The notes: generated by a model not told the origin, from the sequence alone. Positions 54,873-63,823 are shown, counted from the first letter of the stretch. The stretch is DNA of 64,000 nt from Rhodobacteraceae bacterium SB2 (GCA_001642945.1 LGRT01000004.1:310001-374000), one strand, 5' to 3'. Numbers and translations are program-made.

Positions 54873-56167
54873 TCTGCCGCAACGGCAAGCGCTGATTTCA
54901 AAATGATAGATTGGGCGACGTCCAAGCCGCTTGACAGACCATCTTCATGAAACCCGTTTTTCATCCAAGCCCCGCAAAACCACGTGCGATTGGTTCCGTT
55001 GCGCGTAGCAATTTTTTCCTGCGCGGCAAGCGCGTGTAAATCGTAAACCGGATGGCGCAGGGTCACCTGGTCGTAAATCTTATCTTCGCGAATAGGCCGT
55101 GTTGAATTCAATGTCACAAAATGCGGATCATCCAACGGGATAGGCTGTAGCGAGTTCATCCAATATGTCAGGTCAATCTGGTCTGATGTTTTATCTTCGG
55201 TTTCTGTGTAAACCCAACTCGACCAGCAGGCCCTGCGCTTTGGCATTATGCGTTCATCGCAATGCAATGTGATGTTGTTTGGCTGGTATTTCACCGCGCC
55301 CAACGCCTGAGCCTCAAAAGCGCTTGGATCCTCCAAAAGGCGCAGGCTGTCATCGCTATGCGTGGCAAAGACCACCTCGTCAAAATACTCGGGAGGGTGC
55401 CCAGCGCTGCGGATTTCAACCTGCCGGTCATGGCGGATCACCGATGATACCGGTGTTTTGACGCGCACCGCCACGCCGCGATCCACCAAAGCGGCCTCAA
55501 GACGCTGAACATATTCCTGAGATCCCCCTTGAACAGTGTACCATTGATGCTGGCCTGTATGGCTTAACAACGCATGGTTTTCAAAAAATTGCAGCATCGC
55601 GCAAGCTGGAAAATCCAAAATTTTCTCAGTTGGTGTTGACCAAATGGCGCCAGAGAGCGGTAAAAGATAGTAATCGCGAAACCAAGGGCCCGACCCGAGC
55701 CGTTGCAAAAACTCTGAAATTGTCATTGTGGGATCCTGCGCAAGCTCCAAACCACGCGCATTGAATTTTAAAATGTCGCGCAACATGCGCAGGAAGTTCG
55801 GATTTGCTAAGTTGCGCTTTTGCGCAAAGATTGCGCTGAAATTTGCCAAACCATATTCGATGCGCCCGCCGCGCAATGATGCTCCAAAGCTCATATTGCT
55901 TTTGACCACCGGCACGTTCAGAGCATCAAAAAGATCTGCCATACTGGGATAGTTGGCATAATTGAAAACGATGAACCCTGTATCCACAGGCTGAGTGCCA
56001 GCTTTGCCCGCAATCACCGTGCGCGCATGCCCCCCGAGCCGCGGCGCAGCCTCATAAAGCGTTACATTCTGCGAGTCAGACAAGGCATACGCGGCGCCCA
56101 TGCCCGAAATTCCGCCGCCAATCACTGCTATTCGCGGCCCGTTTAGGCCTTGCGGCGCAATCGTCAT
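54869..56167 (-). CDS. FAD-dependent amine-oxidase-like protein (NAD(P)/FAD-binding)
   Basis: 432 residues. Dinucleotide motif IAVIGGGISGMGAAYAL (13-29), then YEAAPRLGGHARTV and DTGFIVFNYANYP; C-terminal WFCGAWMKNGFHEDGLSSG closes the FAD domain. Related proteins in Rhodobacter RpoE regulons have been tied to unusual fatty acids formed under singlet-oxygen stress (from memory, not checked). GGAGAG precedes the ATG. First gene of the operon; a sigma-E-type promoter is proposed at 56191-56220. Confidence 0.88.
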   Translation of the reverse strand: MTIAPQGLNGPRIAVIGGGISGMGAAYALSDSQNVTLYEAAPRLGGHARTVIAGKAGTQPVDTGFIVFNYANYPSMADLFDALNVPVVKSNMSFGASLRGGRIEYGLANFSAIFAQKRNLANPNFLRMLRDILKFNARGLELAQDPTMTISEFLQRLGSGPWFRDYYLLPLSGAIWSTPTEKILDFPACAMLQFFENHALLSHTGQHQWYTVQGGSQEYVQRLEAALVDRGVAVRVKTPVSSVIRHDRQVEIRSAGHPPEYFDEVVFATHSDDSLRLLEDPSAFEAQALGAVKYQPNNITLHCDERIMPKRRACWSSWVYTETEDKTSDQIDLTYWMNSLQPIPLDDPHFVTLNSTRPIREDKIYDQVTLRHPVYDLHALAAQEKIATRNGTNRTWFCGAWMKNGFHEDGLSSGLDVAQSIILKSALAVAAE

Positions 56168-56190
56168 TCGTCTCTCCGATATCTTTTAAA

Positions 56191-56220
56191 TATCTACGTG
56201 CAGGTTTTTGACTTGGATGA
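56191..56220 (-). promoter_or_regulatory. Candidate RpoE promoter for the FAD-protein operon
   Basis: On the minus strand TCATCC (56220-56215), 18 bases, then TAGATA (56196-56191), 24 bases before the ATG at 56167. It has the same spacing as the promoter proposed for rpoE, and TGATCC is the known -35 type of the RpoE/ChrR group. Confidence 0.55.
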
Positions 56221-56241
56221 AAAGTAAATTCGATAAATATG

Positions 56242-56271
56242 TGATCCGGTTTGCGCCATGCGCCGTAGCAG
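56242..56271 (+). promoter_or_regulatory. Candidate RpoE autoregulated promoter
   Basis: TGATCC (56242-56247), 18 bases, TAGCAG (56266-56271). The -35 matches the RpoE/ChrR-group consensus exactly. It lies inside the longest open reading of rpoE, which argues that translation starts further down, at or after 56283. Confidence 0.6.
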
Positions 56272-56282
56272 TCTATGTGGAT

Positions 56283-56945
56283 ATGCGGCAAAATAGCGTT
56301 GCGGGCTTTGAAGGCTCGCCAGATGTTTTCTCTTATGATAGCGAGAGAGACAGCAATGACGCTATTTCAGCGCCTCGAAAGGCATCAAATTTGTCGGATC
56401 GTCTGCAGAAAAATGTATCAAACAAGTGGTCGCACGATTTGGTGGCGGTTGGCGAAAGCCAAGATACGGCTGCTTTCGAGCGTCTTTTCAACGAATTTGC
56501 TCCGCGCATCAAAGCATTTTTGATAAAATCTGGCAGTGATCACGCCTCTGCGGAAGAGCATGCGCAAGAGGCGATGGCAACCGTATGGCGCAAGGCGCAT
56601 ATGTTTGATCCCAGCAGGGCCAGCGCCGCAACGTGGATGTTCACGATCGCGCGCAACAAAAAAATCGATGCAATTAGGAAGCAGCGCCGCCCCGAACCGG
56701 AAGATATTGGCTGGGGTCCAGAACATGAGCCAGACCAAGAAGACATGATTGGTCTTCAGCAGGAAAGTGAAAAACTGGGCAATGCGATCGAGCAGTTGCC
56801 AGAGAAGCAGCGTTTGCTTCTGGAACGCGCATATTTTGCAGATATGTCGCATAGCGAAATAGCAGATGTAACAGGTCTACCCCTTGGCACAATCAAATCG
56901 CGAATTAGATTAGCCCTTGAGCGGTTGCGCCATTCTATGACATGA
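56283..56945 (+). CDS. rpoE: ECF sigma factor RpoE (ChrR-controlled, singlet-oxygen type)
   Basis: About 220 residues from the ATG at 56283. Region 2 (HAQEAMATVWRKAHMFDPSRASAATWMFTIARNKKID, about 100-135 here) and region 4 (LPEKQRLLLERAYFADMSHSEIADVTGLPLGTIKSRIRLALERLR) are intact. An open reading back to 56208 exists, but the proposed promoter lies within it. Even from 56283 about 55 residues precede region 2, more than in typical RpoE, so the true start could be a non-ATG codon near 56430-56450. Its stop overlaps the chrR start (ATGA). Confidence 0.88.
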   Translation: MRQNSVAGFEGSPDVFSYDSERDSNDAISAPRKASNLSDRLQKNVSNKWSHDLVAVGESQDTAAFERLFNEFAPRIKAFLIKSGSDHASAEEHAQEAMATVWRKAHMFDPSRASAATWMFTIARNKKIDAIRKQRRPEPEDIGWGPEHEPDQEDMIGLQQESEKLGNAIEQLPEKQRLLLERAYFADMSHSEIADVTGLPLGTIKSRIRLALERLRHSMT

Positions 56946-57604
56946 GAAATGAAAACAAAATGACGATGATTAAACACCACCTGACCGAAGAACTGATGAT
57001 CGCTTATGCGTCGGGCAATTTGGCAGAAAGTTTTTCGGTGGCTGTGGCTACGCATATTTCGCTCTGCGACCAGTGCCGGGCCGCCTTGGAAAGCTATAAC
57101 GCCATAGGCGGGGCGCTGCTGGAGGATACAGAAGGCGCGGCGCTCTCGTCGGATGCCTTGGCAAAGACGATGGCGCTGATCGAACAGCATCCGCCCGAAG
57201 AAAAGCTGCAAGCCGCCAAGGCCTCAAACGTGCCGGCGCCTTTGGCAGATTACATCGGAACTGATCTTGATGCGATCAAATGGCAACCGATCGGAATGGG
57301 CGTCAAACAATCTGTTCTGGAAACCACTGGTGCGGGCAGCGCGCGGTTGCTTTACATTCCGCCGGGCACGGCCGTCCCCAATCATAGCCATAGCGGCTTA
57401 GAGCTGACATTGGTGCTTCAAGGCGCGTTTGCGGATGAGACTGATTATTTCAGTAGGGGTGATATCGAAGTGGCCACCAGCGATGTCAGCCATACGCCGG
57501 TTGCAGCTGATGGGACCAGTTGTATCTGCCTGGCCGTGACCGAGGCGCCTTTAAAATTTACCGGATTGCTGCAAAAATTGATGCAACCGCTTCTAAAGAT
57601 CTAA
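56942..57604 (+). CDS. chrR: ChrR-type zinc anti-sigma factor
   Basis: 220 residues. The N-terminal zinc-binding anti-sigma domain has His13, His38, Cys42 and Cys45, with the same spacing (25, 4, 3) as the zinc ligands of Rhodobacter sphaeroides ChrR. The C-terminal cupin domain (about 110-215) has NHSHSGLELTLVLQG for metal binding. It holds RpoE inactive until singlet oxygen. Coupled to rpoE by ATGA and convergent with the next gene, overlapping it by 12 bases. Confidence 0.93.
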   Translation: MRNENKMTMIKHHLTEELMIAYASGNLAESFSVAVATHISLCDQCRAALESYNAIGGALLEDTEGAALSSDALAKTMALIEQHPPEEKLQAAKASNVPAPLADYIGTDLDAIKWQPIGMGVKQSVLETTGAGSARLLYIPPGTAVPNHSHSGLELTLVLQGAFADETDYFSRGDIEVATSDVSHTPVAADGTSCICLAVTEAPLKFTGLLQKLMQPLLKI

Positions 57605-58372
57605 AGCGTTTTTAAACTGCTGGTGTAGCGGCGGACTTGCGACCAAAACACCGGATGATGTTACCTCTGAGCGATTAAAAGAAAGCGGGTTGCCCGCTTT
57701 GTCACTGACGCGGGCTCCTGCTTCTGCGGCTATGAGAGCTCCGGCGCAAATATCCCAATCCCAAGTGTCACGCAGCGTGATCATTGCGTCAAAGTCCCCC
57801 TGTGCGACCAACGCCATGCGATACGCCAATGATGGCTTGTGCCGCCGCTGCAGGCCCGCCGGCAGCGGAAGGCGCCAATTCTGTGCGTCCAAAGCAGGTT
57901 TTGCGGCCAGCACGGTGGCCTCGTCAAGCTGCCTGCAATCAGAGACGTTGATCGCTTGCTGATTGAGAAACGCGCCTGACCCTTGTTCTGCATAATAGGT
58001 CAAACCTAGCATAGGCAGGGCAATCACCGCAGCGGTGACATTAGATCCAGTGGTGATGGCCAATGAATGCGCCCATGTCTTTTCACCTGCGATAAAACTT
58101 CGCGTCCCATCGATCGGATCAATCACGAAGCAATGCTCTGCACCGAGACGCTTTTGATCATCTTCCGTTTCCTCAGACAGCCAACCATAATTTGGCCGCG
58201 CCGATCCAAGCATATCAAATAGCATAGCATTAACCGCTAAATCCGCTTCGGTAACGGGCCCAGAGTGATCAGGCTTTTCCCAAGCTTGGGCGCCATTTCG
58301 GGCATAGCGCTGCGCAATTTCACCCGCTTTTTGCGCAGCCGCCAGCAAAAGCTGAAGATCAACCCCCGGCAA
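57593..58372 (-). CDS. Inositol monophosphatase-family protein, CysQ-like 3'(2'),5'-bisphosphate nucleotidase
   Basis: 259 residues. Metal-site motifs are WLSEETEDD, VIDPIDGTRSF (about 92-102) and WDICAGALIAAEAGARVSD. The WD and DPIDGT motifs are common to inositol phosphatases and CysQ; the overall sequence looks CysQ-like, so I do not link it to the cyclitol region. The start appears to be TTG at 58372, overlapping the end of pmbA by 14 bases; no nearer ATG fits. Confidence 0.82.
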   Translation of the reverse strand: MPGVDLQLLLAAAQKAGEIAQRYARNGAQAWEKPDHSGPVTEADLAVNAMLFDMLGSARPNYGWLSEETEDDQKRLGAEHCFVIDPIDGTRSFIAGEKTWAHSLAITTGSNVTAAVIALPMLGLTYYAEQGSGAFLNQQAINVSDCRQLDEATVLAAKPALDAQNWRLPLPAGLQRRHKPSLAYRMALVAQGDFDAMITLRDTWDWDICAGALIAAEAGARVSDKAGNPLSFNRSEVTSSGVLVASPPLHQQFKNALDL

Positions 58373-59714
58373 TAGTCATTCCATCAATCAACAGGGAAGG
58401 AACGCGTCGAGACAGATGCGCGCGCGCATCATTAGCGGCGATGAAGCCGCGCAGCATGTCGCGTAAATTGCCCGCGATCGTGCATTCGCTCACCGGATGA
58501 CTGATCACACCATTTTCCACCCAAACGCCAGCGGCGCCGCGCGAATAATCACCAGTATTAGGGTTGATGGTGGACCCAATCATTGACGTGACCAGCAAGC
58601 CTTTGCCCATATCGCGGATCAAATCGGCCTGAGTATGCAGCCCTGGCATCAAGGTGATATTCCAATTGCTCGGACTCGGGGGCGAGCTGACTCCACGCGA
58701 CGCATTGCCCGTGGGCGGCATCGATAAATGCCGCGCAGAAGCCAGATCTAAGGTCCACCCGGTTAGCACCCCATTTTCAACAAGAGCGCGCCGCTGCGTC
58801 GGCAAGCCTTCCCCGTCAAAGGGGCGCGATCCCGCCACGCGCGGGCGATGCGGATCTTCGATCAGCTGCGTCCCATCTGGAAACACTTGTTGACCCAAGC
58901 CCTCCAGCAACCAAGACGAGCCGCGCGCCACAGAGGCGCCATTGATAGCGCCCAAAAAATGCCCGATCAGGCTGGAGGCAACGCGCTCATCGAACAAAAC
59001 GGGAAACTGCCCAGTGGGCGGCTTTGATGGCTTAAGCCGGGCCACGGCCCGCGCGCCGGCACTTGCCCCAATTTCAGCTGGATCAGTCAGATCTTCTTGA
59101 AAAATACGGTTATCAAAATCATAGTCACGTTCCATCTGCAGACCGGTACCAGCAATCGCCACGCAGGAAATTGACCGGCTGCTGCGCTGATACCCGCCCG
59201 CAAAGCCAGCGCTGGTTTGAAAATGAACATGGCCAGAGCCGTAAGAGGCCGAGGCCGCATCTACCTGTTCAATCCCCGCCACACGCAGCGCTGCAGCTTC
59301 AGCCGCAAGCGCATCTGCCTCTAATGCGGCAGCAGAGGGTTCCGGCTGCGCGTCATAAAGTTCAAGTTCCTCTATATTCCAATCCATGGCCAGCTGTTCG
59401 GGCGCCGCCAGCCCCGCATAGGGATCATCCGGGGCTTCTTTGGCCATGGCCACGGCCCGCTCAGCCATGGTGCTCAGCGTGTCATCGCGCAGATCAGATC
59501 CAGAGACCACCGCCTGCCGTTGACCTATGAAGACCCGCAGCCCCAAATCCATTGCTTCGGATCGCTCGGCCTGCTCTAAAACGCCCGAGCGCACATTGAT
59601 CTCGATCGCGCTGCCCATGCTGGCCAAAGCATCCGCCGCATCAGCCCCAGCAAGCCGCGCTGCACTAAGCAGCTTTTCAGTGAATTCTGGCAAAGAGGTA
59701 GATTGGCCCGACAT
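58359..59714 (-). CDS. pmbA: TldD/PmbA-family protein
   Basis: 451 residues, metalloprotease-like family acting with TldD in microcin B17/CcdA-type peptide maturation and general proteolysis. It contains GVLEQAERSEAMDLGLRVF, NTGDYSRGAAGVWVENG and the C-terminal block typical of the PmbA branch, which lacks the HExxxH of TldD. The ATG at 59714 has a GGGG upstream; one at 59726 is possible. Co-transcribed with the phosphatase gene. Confidence 0.9.
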   Translation of the reverse strand: MSGQSTSLPEFTEKLLSAARLAGADAADALASMGSAIEINVRSGVLEQAERSEAMDLGLRVFIGQRQAVVSGSDLRDDTLSTMAERAVAMAKEAPDDPYAGLAAPEQLAMDWNIEELELYDAQPEPSAAALEADALAAEAAALRVAGIEQVDAASASYGSGHVHFQTSAGFAGGYQRSSRSISCVAIAGTGLQMERDYDFDNRIFQEDLTDPAEIGASAGARAVARLKPSKPPTGQFPVLFDERVASSLIGHFLGAINGASVARGSSWLLEGLGQQVFPDGTQLIEDPHRPRVAGSRPFDGEGLPTQRRALVENGVLTGWTLDLASARHLSMPPTGNASRGVSSPPSPSNWNITLMPGLHTQADLIRDMGKGLLVTSMIGSTINPNTGDYSRGAAGVWVENGVISHPVSECTIAGNLRDMLRGFIAANDARAHLSRRVPSLLIDGMTIAGG

Positions 59715-59843
59715 GACACCCCGCAAAATTAGTTTCTACACAGGTAGTGAACCCACCCAAACAAGGCAAGCTTCCATTGCAGATGCTGCTGGTTTTTGTG
59801 TAGCCTTGGCAGCAGAGTGCAGCGAAATAGGATAACCAAGATA

Positions 59844-60590
59844 ATGAAAACGGCACTGATCACAGGGGGCGCGCGCGGCATCGGCTTGGCAACAGCGCAT
59901 ATTTTTGCGGAAAACGGCTATCAAGTGGTTTTGCTTGACCGGGATGCGCAAGCACTCGACGCTGCTGCACTAGACCTTCCCGCCGCAGAAATTTTGGTAT
60001 TCGACGTGTCTAACCCGCAAGCCTCGGGGCAAATCGCGCAAGAGATACAAACCCGGCTGGGGCGACTTGATTGCCTTGTCAACAATGCTGGTGTGGCTGA
60101 TTTTGGTCCGATTGAAGATTGCGATCCAGCCATTTGGCGTAAGGTTATGGATACGAATTTGGATGGTATGTTTTACCTCAGCCAAGCCCTAACACCGCTG
60201 CTGCGTGACACGCGGGGCAGCATTGTCAATATCGCCTCTATTTCAGGTCTGCGTGCTTCGACCTTGCGCGTTGCTTATGGCACTTCAAAAGCGGCGGTAA
60301 TGCAGCTTACAAAACAACAAGCCATTGAATTGGGCGAATATGGCATTCGCGCCAATTGCGTGGCCCCCGGCCCAGTGCGCACAAAATTGGCGATGGCCGT
60401 TCACACCCCAGAGATTATTGACGCCTATCATGACGCCATCCCTTTAAACCGTTATGGCAACGAGCGCGAAATTGGCGAAGTCATCTTTTTTCTATGCTCT
60501 GAGAAAGCTTCTTTTGTAACAGGCCAAGTGGTTGCCGCGGATGGCGGCTTTGAGGCAACGGGTGTTGGACTGCCAGCGCTGCGCGTCTAA
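59844..60590 (+). CDS. SDR-family oxidoreductase A
   Basis: 248 residues. TGGARGIGLATAHIF (8-22), NNAGVADFGP, catalytic Ser in NIASISG and YGTSKAAV, and GQVVAADGGFEATG at the C-terminus are classical SDR features. ATG at 59844; a longer reading from 59796 overlaps the promoter side of pmbA. Substrate unknown. The 135 bases to the next SDR gene hold no gene. Confidence 0.87.
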   Translation: MKTALITGGARGIGLATAHIFAENGYQVVLLDRDAQALDAAALDLPAAEILVFDVSNPQASGQIAQEIQTRLGRLDCLVNNAGVADFGPIEDCDPAIWRKVMDTNLDGMFYLSQALTPLLRDTRGSIVNIASISGLRASTLRVAYGTSKAAVMQLTKQQAIELGEYGIRANCVAPGPVRTKLAMAVHTPEIIDAYHDAIPLNRYGNEREIGEVIFFLCSEKASFVTGQVVAADGGFEATGVGLPALRV

Positions 60591-60674
60591 ACCCTATGCC
60601 TGAAAAAGACACGCGGCCTGAAGCAGAGATCAAAGATCATGTTTAACACCCGATCCCGCTACCCATAGCCTCTT

Positions 60675-60692
60675 CGCCTCTATATATAGGCG
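60675..60692. promoter_or_regulatory. Inverted repeat CGCCT-N8-AGGCG with TATATAT centre
   Basis: Imperfectly spaced inverted repeat around CTATATAT, 34 bases before the second SDR gene. The AT centre could be a -10 element covered by an operator. Support is weak. Confidence 0.3.
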
Positions 60693-60725
60693 TGGCGAAC
60701 CCTAGATCTGAAAGCGAGCATATAG

Positions 60726-61478
60726 ATGAAAGACCTCACCGGCAAAACAGCTGTAATCACCGGTGCCAGCCGTGGCATTGGGGCGGCAACTGCCGCGGAA
60801 TTGGCCGCTGCCGGCGCCAATGTTTGCCTTTTGGCGCGCAGCGAAACTCAGATTATTGAACTGGCGAACGATATCGGGCCTTGCGCCATGGCGCGGGCCT
60901 GCGATGTCGCCGATTACGCGGCCGTAGACGCTGCGATCCGCGCCGCACAAGCAGCGTTTGGCAGCGTCGATATTCTGATTAATAACGCGGGTGTGATTGC
61001 CCCAATCAGCGCTTTGGCCAGCGTCGAGCCGCAAGAGTGGTCACAAATGATCGATATCAACCTGAAAGGCGTGTTTTATGGCATCCGCGCGGCCCTGCCG
61101 ATCATGCAGGCCCAAGGCGCAGGAACGATCCTGACCATGAGTTCGGGCGCGGCGCATCATGCGGTAGAGGGCTGGAGCGGCTATTGTGCGTCAAAAGCTG
61201 GGGCCGCCATGCTGACCGAATCTCTGCATTTAGAGCATCACAAAGACGGTATTCGAAGCATGGGCTTATCACCGGGAACCGTTGCAACCCAAATGCAGAA
61301 AGACATCAAAGCCAGCGGTATTAACCCTGTCAGCCAGCTTGACTGGTCGGCGCATATTGCCACAGATTGGCCCGCCAAAGCGCTTGTTTGGATGTGCACC
61401 AGCGCCGCCGACCCTTATTTGGGTACGGAATTATCGCTGCGCGATACCGCGTTTCGCCAAAAACTGGGCCTGCTATGA
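60726..61478 (+). CDS. SDR-family oxidoreductase B
   Basis: 250 residues. ITGASRGIGAATAAELAAAG (11-30), NNAGVIAPIS, MSSGAAHH and the catalytic YCASKAGAA are present. The C-terminus (DTAFRQKLGLL) is unlike SDR A, so the pair is not a recent duplication. Its stop overlaps the next gene's ATG (ATGA), so it is co-translated with the enoyl-CoA hydratase. Confidence 0.88.
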   Translation: MKDLTGKTAVITGASRGIGAATAAELAAAGANVCLLARSETQIIELANDIGPCAMARACDVADYAAVDAAIRAAQAAFGSVDILINNAGVIAPISALASVEPQEWSQMIDINLKGVFYGIRAALPIMQAQGAGTILTMSSGAAHHAVEGWSGYCASKAGAAMLTESLHLEHHKDGIRSMGLSPGTVATQMQKDIKASGINPVSQLDWSAHIATDWPAKALVWMCTSAADPYLGTELSLRDTAFRQKLGLL

Positions 61479-62101
61479 TCCAGCTTCACAAAGACGGCAC
61501 TATTTGGCGTTTAACCTTAGATCGGCCCGATAAAGCCAATTCGTTGACGCAAGACATGCTGGAAGAGATTTTACAAATCGTGCAGATGGCGCAAACAGCA
61601 CAGGCTCTGATCATAACCGGCGCAGGTAAAACATTCAGCGCCGGAGCGGATCTAGATCAAGCCGCGCTGGGATTGGCAACCTCGGATATTTGGGAGCGCG
61701 TTTCAACCGCGATTGCCGATTTGCCGGCGCTGACAATTGCGGCCTTAAACGGCACTTTAGCAGGCGGCGCGTTTGGCATGGCCTTGGCCTGCGATTTACG
61801 CCTTGCCGTTCCAGAAGCCAAATTTTTCTACCCCGTAATGGAGCGCGGGTTTCTACCGCAACCTAGCGATCCGGGAAGATTGCGCGCACTGATTGGGCCC
61901 GCACGAAGCAAATTAATTTTAATGGCCGGTCATAAAATGACCGCCACAGACGCATTGAATGCCGGGTTGATCGACCAAATATGCGCCAAAGATACGCTTA
62001 TCGCAGCAGCCTATCGGATGACAGAAAAGGTCAGCAAAGCGCAAGCCAGCCATGTGGCCGCGATAAAAGCGATGTGCAACGCCAGCCGAGGCACGCTTTA
62101 G
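61475..62101 (+). CDS. Enoyl-CoA hydratase/isomerase family protein
   Basis: 208 residues, shorter than the usual 255-260, lacking the C-terminal helical part. The crotonase fold is visible: ITGAGKTFSAGADLDQA (oxyanion hole), LNGTLAGGAFGMALACDLRLAV, and FFYPVMERGFLPQP. ATGA overlap with the SDR upstream suggests a joint CoA-linked oxidation. The missing C-terminal trimerisation region makes the activity uncertain. Confidence 0.85.
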   Translation: MIQLHKDGTIWRLTLDRPDKANSLTQDMLEEILQIVQMAQTAQALIITGAGKTFSAGADLDQAALGLATSDIWERVSTAIADLPALTIAALNGTLAGGAFGMALACDLRLAVPEAKFFYPVMERGFLPQPSDPGRLRALIGPARSKLILMAGHKMTATDALNAGLIDQICAKDTLIAAAYRMTEKVSKAQASHVAAIKAMCNASRGTL

Positions 62102-62388
62102 CGGCGGCGTTTGGGCGTGCGGGATAAAAACTCCGGCGGCCGTTTCGCCACCCAAGCAATAAATTTTTCCAGACGAGGATGCGTTTTCAATTTTTCAATG
62201 GTGGCATAATTGCGGGCTAGCTCGGCCTCGCTAAGGCAGGCATGAATTTCTTTATGACATTGATGATGCAACAAAACCGTCGGGCCACCTTTGCCGCCTT
62301 TTAGCTTGGGCACCAAATGGTGAAGGCTTTGCGGCGCGTGTGGTGGGATAGGCCGCGCGCATAAAGGGCAGATTGGATCCTCTATCAT
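62098..62388 (-). CDS. HNH-endonuclease-type small protein
   Basis: 96 residues. A zinc-type CPLCARP (7-13), then SLHHLVPK and LLHHQCHKEIH form an HNH/McrA-like nuclease fold. No recognition domain; the C-terminus is basic (RTPKRRR). Overlaps the end of the convergent enoyl-CoA hydratase gene by 4 bases. Such proteins occur widely in Rhodobacterales with unknown role. Confidence 0.8.
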   Translation of the reverse strand: MIEDPICPLCARPIPPHAPQSLHHLVPKLKGGKGGPTVLLHHQCHKEIHACLSEAELARNYATIEKLKTHPRLEKFIAWVAKRPPEFLSRTPKRRR

Positions 62389-62635
62389 CGCTAAGCCTTT
62401 ATTCTCTTACGCGTCACTGTAAGGGATCTAGCTTGAAATGCTGTTCAGAAAAGCAGGCGCCGCAAAACAGGCTGAACGACGATAAATACCGGTGGATCAA
62501 TAGCCCGGATAGGCTTAAACCCTAAGCGCAAAGCGTTAAACACCGCCGTCATAAACCAAGGAGACTGCTCAGAATGATCAAAGAGACGCGTTGCATTGAT
62601 CTGATAAGCTTATCGGCTATCTGCAGAGGGAGGGC

Positions 62636-63823
62636 ATGAGCAATTCAGCGCTAATCATCGGGGCCGGTCCGGCGGGGCTTATGGCCGCAGAGCGGTTGCT
62701 GGCGCAAGGCGCGCAGGTGCAGATTTTCGACGCGAAATCCTCTATCGGGCGAAAATTTCTTATGGCGGGAAAATCAGGTTTAAACCTGACCAAAAATGAG
62801 CCTCTCGCAATCTTTCAAAATCAATATTACGACGCCAGCGCGCAATTGGCCCCCATGCTCCATGATTTTGGACCAGCCGACGTGATGCGTTGGGCGAATG
62901 CGCTGGGCGCAGACGTGTTTAGCGGATCTTCTGGCCGCGTCTTTCCAAAAGCTATGAAAGCCTCGCCTCTCTTGCGCGCCTGGATGCTGCGTCTTCAAAA
63001 TGCAGGGGCTGAACTGCGCGTGAAATCGCGGTGGAGGACGCTTAGCAAAGATGGCTGCTTTGGATTTGAAACCCCAAGCGGACCCGCACAGATCACCCCA
63101 GATGTTGCGGTTTTGGCGCTTGGCGGGGGCAGTTGGAAAAAACTGGGCTCTGACGGGCAGTGGATTGATATTCTGGCGCAGCACGGCGTAGCAAGCGCAC
63201 CCTTTGAGCCCTCAAACGCGGCACTGCAGGTGGCCTGGTCACCCTATATGCAGAAACTCTATGGCCAGCCTATTAAATCCGTAGCACTGACAGCGGGGGG
63301 GTATAAAAGCCGCGGCGAGGTGATTCTAAGTAAGCGGGGCTTAGAGGGCAGCGGTATTTATACGCTCAGCCCAGCGCTCCGCCAGCGCCAAAAGCTGTTT
63401 ATCGATCTTGCGCCAGATCTTACGATTGCGCAGATCGCGACGGCATTGCAGCGGCCAAAGGGCAAAAACAGCCTCTCAAATTTTTTACGCAAAACCTTGC
63501 GCCTACCCCCGGTTAAGATTGCTTTGCTGCAAGAACTGGCCCGCCCATTGCCCACCGACCCCGCGGCGCTGGCCCGCATGATCAAAGCCCTGCCGCTCGC
63601 CTATACGGGGCTTGCTCCCTTGGATGAAGCAATTTCCACAGCGGGCGGCGTGCAATGGCAGGATCTCAATGCGGGCCTGATGCTCAAAAAATTACCTGGT
63701 GTTTTTTGCGCTGGCGAAATGTTGGATTGGGAAGCGCCAACGGGGGGCTATCTGATAAATGCCTGCCTAGCCACCGGTGCTTGGGCCGGCGATCATGCGG
63801 CAAACTATGCGGCTCAAAGCTAA
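62636..63823 (+). CDS. TIGR03862-type NAD(P)/FAD-dependent flavoprotein (HI0933-like)
   Basis: 395 residues. FAD motif ALIIGAGPAGLMAAERLLAQG (5-25), GRKFLMAGKSGLNLTKNEP typical of HI0933-family flavoproteins, and C-terminal CAGEMLDWEAPTGGYLINACLATGAWAG. GGGAGGG precedes the ATG. Function of the family is unknown. The gene stands alone; 247 bases before it hold no gene. Confidence 0.9.
   Translation: MSNSALIIGAGPAGLMAAERLLAQGAQVQIFDAKSSIGRKFLMAGKSGLNLTKNEPLAIFQNQYYDASAQLAPMLHDFGPADVMRWANALGADVFSGSSGRVFPKAMKASPLLRAWMLRLQNAGAELRVKSRWRTLSKDGCFGFETPSGPAQITPDVAVLALGGGSWKKLGSDGQWIDILAQHGVASAPFEPSNAALQVAWSPYMQKLYGQPIKSVALTAGGYKSRGEVILSKRGLEGSGIYTLSPALRQRQKLFIDLAPDLTIAQIATALQRPKGKNSLSNFLRKTLRLPPVKIALLQELARPLPTDPAALARMIKALPLAYTGLAPLDEAISTAGGVQWQDLNAGLMLKKLPGVFCAGEMLDWEAPTGGYLINACLATGAWAGDHAANYAAQS

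Noticed and set aside
57593-58372. Inositol monophosphatase as part of the cyclitol pathway
   Set aside because: The protein looks more like CysQ, is 20 kb from the cyclitol region, is coupled to pmbA and has no LacI-type operator.
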